10,729 nucleotides of DNA. It comes from Methylomicrobium sp. GTDB taxonomy: Bacteria > Pseudomonadota > Gammaproteobacteria > Methylococcales > Methylomonadaceae. The notes under the pieces are model-generated. The model was not told the DNA's origin, ran no database searches, and worked only from the letters and a program-made list of their open reading frames with translations. Shown piece after piece: positions 1 through 7,137 of the stretch. Numbering within the stretch: the first letter of the stretch is position 1; every line of letters starts with the position of its first letter. The stretch covers positions 1 to 10,729 of the forward strand of contig SLIO01000108.1 in assembly GCA_007135635.1 (NCBI GenBank), written 5' to 3'. The position numbers and the translations under genes are program-made.

Positions 1-1614
1 CCTGAATCGTTCGAAAAAAAGGCACTGGGCATTTCACATTGCGAAATTGGCGCTTATATCATCGAAACATGGAATATTCCCGGTTTTCTCGCAGACGCCG
101 TTTTGTATCAAAACAAATCATCTCAAGCAATACTCGATAGTTCTACCTTAGTTAAACTGATCAACTTGGCAGCTCAATTAAGTCGATTCGATAAACAAAA
201 CACCGTTGTTTATGCCGAAGCCCATGCACTATTCGGACTCGGACAAGCGATTCTTGATGAAATAGCGATCGAAGTAAAAAAACAGACCGAACAAACCGCC
301 GGAAGCCTTGGAATCGCCATCGCGAAACCTGAAGACGGCACGACGATCATCAAAGCAAAACTCGAAGAAAGGAACGCGATTCAGAAGCGTCTCGGCAAGC
401 ATACCAGGGATTTGGCCTTCCTCGGCGCCATTGCACACAACAACGATTTATCCGAACAATTCGATAAAATCCTAACGACTCTACTTCGAGACTTGAATAT
501 ATTATTCGGGCTCCGATCGACGGCCGTGTTTCTGGTCAATTCGGAAAAACATATGCTCGAAGGTTATCCATTACCCGAGCAAAGCAACGCCAACCTTTTG
601 TCGAATTTGTCGATCGAACTCAAGCCTAACCGCAGCCTGGTCACGAATGCATTACTGAACCAACGATTGCTAGACTCTTATCAAACCACCCTGCCCGATC
701 CCGTTCCGGTTATCGACCGACAGATTTGCCGACTGCTCAACAGCGAAGGCATGATAGCTATTCCCCTTAGCGTGAATAATCGACATTGGGGGGTTATCGC
801 TGCGGGATTGGCGCCGACCAACCAACTCCAAATTAAGGCTAAAAGAGGTTTGATCTCGTTATTTGCCGGAGAAGCAACGCGAATTCTCTCCAATCATCGT
901 CAAGCCGGCAAACGCGTCCAGGAAAACATCGACTCGATGCAATCGGACTTTCAATTACAGGTAAAAAAAATTATTCATGAAGCCAACAATCCGTTGAGCA
1001 TCATCAACAACTACCTTTATTTACTTAACCTCAAACTCGGTAGCGACAGCCCCCAAGAAATCGGACTCATTCAAGAGGAAATCAACCGGGTCGGCGAGAT
1101 CATCCTGCGCCTTTCCGATGCACCGACACAAGAAAACGCCGGCGGCGGCTCCGGGCCGATCGATATCAACCAAACCATAAGTGATTTGATCGCGCTTTTC
1201 GAGGGAGGGCTCTTCGCCCCCCGTCGAATAGAAGCCGGATTGAAACTCGACGGCCGGATCCCGAAAATCGCCGTCAGCAAATCCAAGCTTAAGCAAATTC
1301 TAACGAACTTGATCAAAAACGCCGCCGAAGCACTGCCTGAAGGCGGCCAAGTCACGATCTTAACCCGCGACCGCGTTTATTTAGGCAATCACTGTTACGT
1401 GGAAATTCAAATCCAAGATAACGGTCCCGGTCTACCCGATGCAATCAGCGACCAGCTATTCCGACCGGTTACCAGCACGAAAGGTGAAGGCCATTCCGGA
1501 CTCGGGCTTACTATAGTTAAAAATTTGGTCGACGACCTAACCGGCACTATCGGCTGCAACTCGACACCGAATGAAGGAACGACCTTTCAAATTTTTTTAC
1601 CCAGAACGCTATAA
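1..1614 (+). CDS. HDOD-GAF sensor histidine kinase (5' partial)
   Basis: The frame is open from base 1 to the TAA at 1612-1614 (537 codons visible), so the true start lies upstream; the TTG at 103 is not the start because HDOD-like sequence precedes it. Visible residues 1-85 match the end of an HDOD domain (LGISHCEIGAYI, then a W-x-IP segment). Residues about 140-300 look like a GAF domain. The H-box is IIHEANNPLSIINNY, with the candidate phospho-His at residue 326 (codon 976-978). The ATPase domain follows: N-box LIKNAAEAL, G1 box DNGPGLP (Asp 473), F-box LFRPVTSTK and G2 GHSGLGL. All are intact, so autophosphorylation is expected. I see no membrane segment, so the visible part looks cytosolic. 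The next gene starts 39 bases downstream with a receiver domain and is the likely phosphotransfer partner. HDOD domains bind unknown ligands, so the signal cannot be named. Confidence 0.9.
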   Translation, partial: PESFEKKALGISHCEIGAYIIETWNIPGFLADAVLYQNKSSQAILDSSTLVKLINLAAQLSRFDKQNTVVYAEAHALFGLGQAILDEIAIEVKKQTEQTAGSLGIAIAKPEDGTTIIKAKLEERNAIQKRLGKHTRDLAFLGAIAHNNDLSEQFDKILTTLLRDLNILFGLRSTAVFLVNSEKHMLEGYPLPEQSNANLLSNLSIELKPNRSLVTNALLNQRLLDSYQTTLPDPVPVIDRQICRLLNSEGMIAIPLSVNNRHWGVIAAGLAPTNQLQIKAKRGLISLFAGEATRILSNHRQAGKRVQENIDSMQSDFQLQVKKIIHEANNPLSIINNYLYLLNLKLGSDSPQEIGLIQEEINRVGEIILRLSDAPTQENAGGGSGPIDINQTISDLIALFEGGLFAPRRIEAGLKLDGRIPKIAVSKSKLKQILTNLIKNAAEALPEGGQVTILTRDRVYLGNHCYVEIQIQDNGPGLPDAISDQLFRPVTSTKGEGHSGLGLTIVKNLVDDLTGTIGCNSTPNEGTTFQIFLPRTL

Positions 1615-1653
1615 CCATGCCTATAATTAGCACTTAGGATCACGGTATTCATC

Positions 1654-4137
1654 ATGGGCGCCATAGCTAGCTTACATTCTAATTCCGACATCGAGATACT
1701 AATTATCGATGACGAACCCAAAGCACGTGCAAGCTTACACGATATCCTAAAATTGTCAGGCTATCGCGTTACCATGGCCGAAAATATCGAATCAGCCATC
1801 GAATTGATTAATGAGCATATTTTCCCTTTGATTTTGCTCGACCTGAATATGCCCGTTTTGAATGGACATCATTTTTTAGACTATCTGTCCCACCACGATA
1901 TCGAAACGCAAGTTTTGATCATCAGCGGCGAAGCAACTTTCTCCCAGGCCGCACGATCATTGCGTTTCAACTTCGTCCAGGAATTCATTAAAAAACCCTA
2001 TTCGGTCGAAGCCTTGTTGCATTCGGTTAAAATTGCCGCCGAAAAAATCCGCCTGAAAGAAATCAACGATAAAGTTCAGTCGCAATTATCGAAATCCGAA
2101 CAATTGCACCGCTTTTTCGTAGACAGCTCGCCTGACATCATTTACATGCTGAACGATCGAGGCGAATTCGTGTTTCTGAACAATGCCATCGCCACTATCC
2201 TGGGCTACGATAAAAGCGAAATCATCGGCAAACATTATTCCGCATTGGTTTATCAATCAGATCTGGAAAAAGCCAAATTCGCCTTCAATGAACGCCGGAC
2301 CGGTGGACGCTCTACTAAGGCCATCGAGCTTCGTTTACAGTGCAAGAACAGCAATCAGCCGAAATATGTCGAAACCAATTCGATCACGATCGTACTGAGT
2401 TCCAAAGGTGTTTATAGAAAGAAAAAAGAATCCAAGGAATTTATCGGCACCTATGGTGTGATTCGCGACATCAATGACCGCAAACTATCCGAAAACACCT
2501 TGCGCAAACTCAATTTGGCGGTCGAAAATAGCCCTAATTTGATCTATATCACCGACAGTAAGGGCATGATCGAATACGCCAATCCGAAAATTTTTGAAAT
2601 CTCCGGTTACACCGCCGAAGAAATCATCGGAAAAACGCCGCATATTTTTAGTTCCGGCGAAACGCCGACGCACGAATACCAGGAACTTTGGAGCACCATC
2701 TCCTCCGGCAAAATCTGGCGAGGCATTCTCAAAAACCGAAAAAAAACCGGGCAACTGTATTGGGCCCAACAATCCATCGCGCCGATGCTGAATTCGGACA
2801 ATCGGGTAACGAATTATGTTGCGATTCAAGAGGATGTGACTGAAGCACTCGCTCAGCGCGACATGATTACCTATCAAGCCACTCACGATCCATTGACCGA
2901 CTTGATCAACCGCACTGAGTTCGATCATCGTTTGAAACGGATCATCAACACAGCAAAAACCAAGGGCTCGGGACATGTTTTGTGCTATTTGGATCTAGAT
3001 AATTTCAAAATCGTCAACGACACCTGTAATCATACGGCCGGCGACGAATTGCTTCGGCAAATCAGCCGGCAATTATCGACATTGATCCGCCATCGCGACT
3101 CCCTGGCTCGACTCGGCGGCGATGAATTCGCGATTCTGATGGAACACTGTACGCTGGAACAAGCACAGGCGACAGCCGAACGCATTCGCCAACATATCGA
3201 ACGCTACCAATTCCGCTGGGAAGACAAAAGCTTCCGCATTGGCGTCAGTATCGGCATGGTCAAGATCAATGCCGAAAACGGCGGTTTCGATGATTTATTG
3301 AAACGCGCCGACATAGCCTGCTACATTGCTAAACAAGCCGGTCGAAACCGCTCCCATGTATTCACCGAATCCGACCAGGCTTGCATTGATTACCGCAACG
3401 AAAGCGCATGGCCCGTAAAAATCGAACAAGCCTTGGCACATAATCGCTTTCGACTCTATCGGCAGCGAATTGTCGCACTTAAAAGCATCGAAGGCGATCA
3501 TTACGAAATACTGCTACGCCTGCAAGAAGACTCAGGCAAAATCATCACGCCAAACGCATTTTTACCGGCCGCTGAGCGCTATCAATTGGCAGCATCAATC
3601 GATCGCTGGGTCATCCAACACTTATTTGACTGGATGCTTGAAAATCCTGACCGACTCAGCTCACTAACGTTATGCTCGATTAACCTTTCCGCCGCTAGCT
3701 TGAACGATCGTGCGCTCAGCGAATTTATTGTCGAAAAATTCAAACAAACGGCTCTTCCCGCCAAAAAATTCTGTTTCGAAATCACCGAAACGGCAACCAT
3801 CGCCAACTTGACCGCCGCAACTCAATTCATTACTTCGCTCAAGGAAATTGGCTGTCGGTTTTCGCTGGATAATTTCGGTAGTGGACTGTCTTCGTTCGCT
3901 TATCTAAAAAACCTTCCGGTCGACTTTCTCAAAATCGACGGCGTTTTCGTCCGCGATATTGAAACCGATTCGGTAGCGCTAGCAATGGTCAGATCGATTA
4001 ACGATATCGCCCATGTCATGAATAAAAAAACCATCGCCAAATTCGTCGAAAACGATGCGATAATGAAAATCCTTTTAGATTTAGGTGTCGACTATGTTCA
4101 GGGTTACGGCAGCGATGAGCCATCACTTTTGAAATAA
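1654..4137 (+). CDS. Response regulator REC-PAS-PAS-GGDEF-EAL, probable diguanylate cyclase
   Basis: 827 residues. REC domain: acidic pair D19/D20, phosphoacceptor D63 in LLDLNMP, S91 and K114 before P115. Two PAS domains follow at about 152-275 and 288-403. The GGDEF domain (404-565) has an intact GGDEF signature at 488-492 and an I-site RHRD at 479-482, so it should make cyclic-di-GMP with product inhibition. The EAL domain (about 585-827) keeps E618 (as EIL), the Asn of INLS, the Glu of FEITE, K760 and the Gln of VQGY. It has Asn (740) for the second Asp of the DDFG loop and Lys (796) for the first Glu of the AE-x-VE motif. Both positions are metal-binding or catalytic in characterised EAL enzymes, so phosphodiesterase activity is doubtful. 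The ATG at 1654 has only a weak Shine-Dalgarno (taggat, 13 bases upstream), but REC begins near residue 13, leaving no room for a later start. Probably one operon with the upstream kinase. Confidence 0.93.
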   Translation: MGAIASLHSNSDIEILIIDDEPKARASLHDILKLSGYRVTMAENIESAIELINEHIFPLILLDLNMPVLNGHHFLDYLSHHDIETQVLIISGEATFSQAARSLRFNFVQEFIKKPYSVEALLHSVKIAAEKIRLKEINDKVQSQLSKSEQLHRFFVDSSPDIIYMLNDRGEFVFLNNAIATILGYDKSEIIGKHYSALVYQSDLEKAKFAFNERRTGGRSTKAIELRLQCKNSNQPKYVETNSITIVLSSKGVYRKKKESKEFIGTYGVIRDINDRKLSENTLRKLNLAVENSPNLIYITDSKGMIEYANPKIFEISGYTAEEIIGKTPHIFSSGETPTHEYQELWSTISSGKIWRGILKNRKKTGQLYWAQQSIAPMLNSDNRVTNYVAIQEDVTEALAQRDMITYQATHDPLTDLINRTEFDHRLKRIINTAKTKGSGHVLCYLDLDNFKIVNDTCNHTAGDELLRQISRQLSTLIRHRDSLARLGGDEFAILMEHCTLEQAQATAERIRQHIERYQFRWEDKSFRIGVSIGMVKINAENGGFDDLLKRADIACYIAKQAGRNRSHVFTESDQACIDYRNESAWPVKIEQALAHNRFRLYRQRIVALKSIEGDHYEILLRLQEDSGKIITPNAFLPAAERYQLAASIDRWVIQHLFDWMLENPDRLSSLTLCSINLSAASLNDRALSEFIVEKFKQTALPAKKFCFEITETATIANLTAATQFITSLKEIGCRFSLDNFGSGLSSFAYLKNLPVDFLKIDGVFVRDIETDSVALAMVRSINDIAHVMNKKTIAKFVENDAIMKILLDLGVDYVQGYGSDEPSLLK

Positions 4138-4259
4138 ATCGGCTACGCCCTTATTGTTCTTGTAAAATCCTCAGCTTGTAAATGCCCTGATGGACGTCGT
4201 CTTGAAAAGACTGTGACCTGCCTTTTCCGGACCGACACTTGACCAACGAAAGGTATACG
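4138..4259. other. Short spacer with no recognisable element
   Basis: These 122 bases between the cyclase and the zeta-toxin-like gene contain no convincing hairpin terminator, promoter or small ORF. Co-transcription of the downstream gene with the signalling pair is therefore possible but unproven. Confidence 0.4.
4249..4253 (+). promoter_or_regulatory. Ribosome binding site that decides the start at 4260
   Basis: AAAGG lies 6 bases before the ATG at 4260. The in-frame TTG at 4239 adds only seven residues and has no comparable site, so the ATG is preferred. Confidence 0.65.
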
Positions 4260-6422
4260 ATGAACGACACCAAAGTCCGGCTTTCCGGTTATCAACGCCT
4301 CAAAAAACTTCGCACCTCATTAGCAATAGCGAGAGGCGCCGTTCTGCTTGTCGATTTAAAACGAGAAGCGGAAGGCACCATCTCGCATGACCAAACCAAA
4401 CGGGTCACCTATCTAACCACGCTGTTTTCGAGAATCCATCGCGAACTGTTTCAAGACTGGAAAGATCAAGCGACGATTCGGCACCGTCCCGGCACGATGA
4501 CCGATGCCGATAAGCGGCTGAAATTTCGTAAAACCATCGGACGCTTAGTTTTAGACGAAGAGGCCAACAAAGACACAGCTATTTTCGACAATAACGGCTT
4601 TGTGATCCATGCCGACAACATTGACCAAAGACTGGCCGATTTTTACTTAAAAATGCGCATCGTCAGGCCTTTTGATTACGGCAATCGCATCGCGCTCGAT
4701 TTTTTCATGACTATCCTAGGAAGACTGCCGGCCTTTAAAGCGGTTTATGAACACGGCATCGATTTTCGCCGTATCGATCAAAATGACGCCATCGCGCTGC
4801 ACGATACATCAAGCGATATCCAAGCGCTAACGCGTGCCTTCCGCCATGCCCTCGACCCGCTACGCAACCGATTATTAATAAACCAAGCAAACAGCTACGG
4901 AATTTGGCCCGAGAATAAAACCTTCGTCTCCGGAATCCCTTTCTTATCCTATGTCACCGAAAACGGCATCCAATGTCTGGTATCGGTCAACGGTGGATTG
5001 GTCCCGTTGGACAGCATACAAGAAAAGCTGTTTACCGCAGGCAAGCACATTGCCGATTATCCGTTATGTTCACCGAATAACATTATCGGCTTCCTGCCCG
5101 GCACCGAAGCCCTGCGCATACCGGAAAAAACCGAAATAGACGGCATAACTGTCGGTAAACAAGGAGAGGCCCCGCTCTTTTGCCTCGACGTCAACATGCT
5201 AACCGGCTTGCGGTCGCCCAGTCATGCCGAACTATTGGAATTGGTCAAGCAATGCGCGGGCAATCAGGCAAGCATTTTTAACCTGGCCAACAACGAACTA
5301 TTAAAACAGCAATTGCTGATTGCCGCGAACGGTGATGAGCGCTTGCAGCGAAGCGTCGAAATTGCCTACGTAAGACTCGCGAAAATCGTGACCATTCTCA
5401 ACCGAGCCGAAAACGACATTTTCAGCGGTAAAACGCCGGTCGCAGAACCGCGACTGTTTATGTCAATGGGCGGCGCGGGTTCCGGAAAAAGCGTCGTCGA
5501 GGAAATCGCGCAAAACTATTGCGGCAATAACTTTGTCATCGCCTCGCTCGATGAATTTAGAAAGCAAAGCGATCTCTATAAAGTGCTGACCGCAGCCAAC
5601 CACCATAGCGACGATTATGTTTACGTGGAGCCTTTTGCGAACCGCTTACGCGACGCGGTAGCTCGTCGCGCCAAATTCGAGCGGTTCAACATACTCTACG
5701 ACGGTACAGGTATTCCTTATTCCCCTCGCTACTCAGGCATTATCAATGAATTCAAACAAGCGGGCTTTTATACGCAAATCACCGCTGTCGATGCCTTTAT
5801 CGTCAAGCCCGGCAATCGTGAGCATGAACTGATCCGTTCCACCGTCATCGACAGCGTCAAACAACGCTTCGAAAAAACCGGCAGAGCCTTACCCTGGGTC
5901 ATTACAGTCTATAAACATATTCGCTCCCCTGAGTCGTTTCTCGATGCTTTAGAAGACCCGGCTCTGGATAAAATCTCTCTGTTTGCTAATGACAGCGAAC
6001 CAGGCATGCATTACTTGGTCGCCGAAAGCTTTAATTTACCCGACCGCGAAGTCAAATTGCTCAAACCCCATCAACTGTCGGGTTCGCTCGCAAAATCTCT
6101 CATCTCGTTGAGTAAAACCAACGACGATTCGCTCCTAAAAAATCTAGCACACAATGATAAAACAACACTCAAGCGGATGATCGATCTAAACCCCGAATAT
6201 AACGAACAAAATGTCGCCTACTTAATTTACAACAGCCAATACGGCCATCGAGTTTTAGCCATTTACAACAGCCGCCGAATGGTCGATTTTATCGATAAAC
6301 GGCAACTCAATCCGAATGCGTCAGGCGAACAAGGCCTATTACACAAACCGGATGCCCTGGCCTTCCATGTCGACCCTCCCTCTCGCACCCCATGGTTAAT
6401 CTCGCTTCAGGATTCCTCTTGA
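4260..6422 (+). CDS. Zeta-toxin-like P-loop kinase with degenerate Fic-like N-terminal part
   Basis: 720 residues from the ATG at 4260. The C-terminal half resembles the zeta toxin/UDP-N-acetylglucosamine kinase family: Walker A GGAGSGKS at 404-411 (Lys 410), then IASLDEFRK with Asp 431 and Arg 434, then YDGTG (Asp 481, Thr 483), then R-x4-GRALP, in the order expected for the family. The family phosphorylates UDP-sugars and so blocks cell-wall synthesis. The N-terminal part contains RPFDYGNRIALDFF from residue 136, followed by a Tyr-x-x-Gly-Ile-Asp segment; this resembles the Fic motif HPFx(D/E)GNGRxxR, with Arg in place of the catalytic His and one Gly missing. The middle and the last 100 residues are not recognised. 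Simple zeta toxins are only about 250-290 residues, so this is a large multidomain version. There is no signal peptide and no adjacent epsilon-type antitoxin. The P-loop assignment is firm, the zeta assignment likely, and the Fic relation tentative. It could instead be a sugar or nucleotide kinase that is not toxic. Confidence 0.8.
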   Translation: MNDTKVRLSGYQRLKKLRTSLAIARGAVLLVDLKREAEGTISHDQTKRVTYLTTLFSRIHRELFQDWKDQATIRHRPGTMTDADKRLKFRKTIGRLVLDEEANKDTAIFDNNGFVIHADNIDQRLADFYLKMRIVRPFDYGNRIALDFFMTILGRLPAFKAVYEHGIDFRRIDQNDAIALHDTSSDIQALTRAFRHALDPLRNRLLINQANSYGIWPENKTFVSGIPFLSYVTENGIQCLVSVNGGLVPLDSIQEKLFTAGKHIADYPLCSPNNIIGFLPGTEALRIPEKTEIDGITVGKQGEAPLFCLDVNMLTGLRSPSHAELLELVKQCAGNQASIFNLANNELLKQQLLIAANGDERLQRSVEIAYVRLAKIVTILNRAENDIFSGKTPVAEPRLFMSMGGAGSGKSVVEEIAQNYCGNNFVIASLDEFRKQSDLYKVLTAANHHSDDYVYVEPFANRLRDAVARRAKFERFNILYDGTGIPYSPRYSGIINEFKQAGFYTQITAVDAFIVKPGNREHELIRSTVIDSVKQRFEKTGRALPWVITVYKHIRSPESFLDALEDPALDKISLFANDSEPGMHYLVAESFNLPDREVKLLKPHQLSGSLAKSLISLSKTNDDSLLKNLAHNDKTTLKRMIDLNPEYNEQNVAYLIYNSQYGHRVLAIYNSRRMVDFIDKRQLNPNASGEQGLLHKPDALAFHVDPPSRTPWLISLQDSS

Positions 6423-6552
6423 TTAAAATCATGCGCTCATCTACCGAACCGAAAATATACAAATGCTCTTGAGTCCTCAGGCGGAAAAGGGGAACAAGGA
6501 AGCTCAACTGCCCGCGGCCTCTTCTTAATACTCGATATACTCCCTTTATACT
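6423..6552. other. Non-coding stretch after the zeta-like gene
   Basis: No supported gene, strong hairpin or promoter is visible here. It is the front part of the 715-base gene-free interval 6423-7137, whose remainder is made of two repeat elements and a leader region. Confidence 0.4.
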
Positions 6553-6560
6553 GAAAAAAT
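6553..6560. repeat. Target site duplication, left copy
   Basis: GAAAAAAT, identical to 6705-6712, directly abuts the left end of the inverted-repeat element. Together the two copies give a perfect 8-bp duplication. Confidence 0.75.
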
Positions 6561-6704
6561 GTAAGTATTCAGACCCCGTTGGCAAATTACCGCAATTCAG
6601 GCGTAATTGCTGGCTTCCCTCTTTGAAAAAGGGGGATTGAGGGGGATTTATTTAAAAAATCTCCCCTAGCCCCTCTTTTTCAAAGAGGGGGACTGAATAC
6701 TTAC
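6561..6704. mobile_element. MITE of 144 bp with 12-bp terminal inverted repeats
   Basis: The ends are GTAAGTATTCAG (6561-6572) and its exact reverse complement (6693-6704); after one mismatch the match continues for CCCC. A perfect 8-bp direct repeat flanks the element. There is no transposase ORF inside, so it would need a transposase in trans. Most of the interior is one long hairpin (6617-6689), plus a smaller imperfect inverted repeat near 6582-6610. Inverted repeats beginning GTAA and 8-bp duplications are, from memory, features of the IS66 family, so an IS66-like transposase is the likely driver. That link is inference. Confidence 0.8.
6617..6689. repeat. Long hairpin inside the MITE
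   Basis: The arms at 6617-6649 and 6657-6689 pair over 33 positions with 27 matches around a 7-base loop. The outer 15 bp (CCCTCTTTGAAAAAG) are perfect. When transcribed this would fold stably and could act as a processing or termination signal for the upstream gene. Confidence 0.75.
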
Positions 6705-6712
6705 GAAAAAAT
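6705..6712. repeat. Target site duplication, right copy
   Basis: GAAAAAAT immediately follows the right inverted repeat of the MITE and matches 6553-6560 exactly. Confidence 0.75.
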
Positions 6713-6764
6713 GGCTAACTTTATGAAGGTATGGGGAGTGGCTAGCGAGAATGTCGGCAGCAGG

Positions 6765-6855
6765 GCAGATTTTTGCTCCATGCAAAATCTGCATTCACGC
6801 CATCCTTGGCGTTTGCAGATTTTTGCTCCATGCAAAATCTGCATTCACGCCATCC
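6765..6855. repeat. Tandem 41-bp repeat, two copies at 50-bp period
   Basis: Bases 6765-6805 and 6815-6855 are identical and are separated by 9 bases. Each unit starts with a hairpin, GCAGATTTTTGC and TGCAAAATCTGC around CCAT, with one bulged T. A recent unequal duplication within the palindromic element explains this most simply. Confidence 0.85.
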
Positions 6856-6870
6856 GTGGGTTCCAGCGCT

Positions 6871-6901
6871 GCCGTCAAGCCCCCATGGACGGGTTTACGG
6901 C
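6871..6901. repeat. Imperfect hairpin centred on CCATGG
   Basis: The ends GCCGT and ACGGC pair perfectly, with further partial pairing inwards towards a CCATGG core. It forms the right half of the second palindromic element. Confidence 0.5.
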
Positions 6902-7019
6902 GGTCCTCGATAGACATATCCCATACCTTTTATTCTTAGACGGTTTTTCGATCAAAAGGGAATAGATAAGCGTCGATGAGGATTGGACATATAAATACAA
7001 GAACACGGCCAAGTCCTAA

Positions 7020-7048
7020 TTGCTCACCCTGAGCGACTAGGTTATCCT
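7020..7048 (+). promoter_or_regulatory. Possible sigma-70 promoter
   Basis: TTGCTC and TATCCT are separated by 17 bases and lie about 90 bases before the next gene. They match the consensus at only 3 and 4 of 6 positions, so this is a weak candidate. Confidence 0.2.
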
Positions 7049-7124
7049 TAGCAACCGGTAATCATAAGTTTCCGGAGCGAAAGAATATATCGGTCTTTTG
7101 ATATAACAACTAAAAATAAAAAAC

Positions 7125-7129
7125 AGAGG
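7125..7129 (+). promoter_or_regulatory. Ribosome binding site
   Basis: AGAGG lies 8 bases before the ATG at 7138. It supports that start, although a second in-frame ATG at 7144 would shorten the protein by only two residues. Confidence 0.6.
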
Positions 7130-7137
7130 TTCTCGAG

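Larger units (their letters stand above)
6726..6929. repeat. Second palindromic element with inverted ends (about 204 bp)
   Basis: AAGGTATGGG at 6726-6735 is the exact reverse complement of 6920-6929. Aligned without gaps over 25 bases the two ends agree at 19 positions. A second inner pair, GTCGGCAGC (6753-6761) and GCTGCCGTC (6868-6876), matches 8 of 9. Between the arms lie two tandem hairpin units and, in the right half, another hairpin. It carries no believable ORF. I see no clear target duplication, so movement is unproven; a dispersed intergenic repeat family is the likely identity. Confidence 0.6.
6930..7137 (+). other. Leader region upstream of the repeat-protein gene
   Basis: About 208 bases without an ORF. 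The only local symmetries are short (for example GGTT and AACC at 7040-7056). I compared it by eye with the cyclic-di-GMP-I riboswitch because of the neighbouring cyclase and saw no match. Confidence 0.4.

Noticed and set aside
2485..2976. 163-codon minus-strand ORF inside the cyclase gene
   Set aside because: It lies antisense within the PAS-GGDEF coding region, where the plus-strand frame has clear domain motifs. It is an artefact of codon bias.
4239..4259. TTG at 4239 as the start of the zeta-like gene
   Set aside because: The ATG 21 bases later has a well-placed AAAGG, while the TTG has no good ribosome site and the extra seven residues carry no recognisable sequence.
6307..6585. Minus-strand ORF of 92 codons overlapping the end of the zeta-like gene
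   Set aside because: It starts inside the MITE, overlaps a well-supported gene on the opposite strand and resembles no known protein. It is not accepted as an antitoxin.
6765..6855. CRISPR-like pattern of a direct repeat with a short spacer
   Set aside because: There are only two copies, the 9-base spacer is far too short, and no cas gene is present.
6711..6965. Overlapping plus-strand ORFs of 84 and 62 codons across the tandem repeat
   Set aside because: They are created by the 41-bp repeat and hairpins, encode the same peptide twice in different frames, and have no ribosome site. They are shadows of repeat DNA.
6930..7137. Possible cyclic-di-GMP riboswitch before the repeat-protein gene
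   Set aside because: The neighbouring cyclase made this attractive, but the conserved GEMM core segments are not visible and pairing is weak. A covariance-model scan would settle it.
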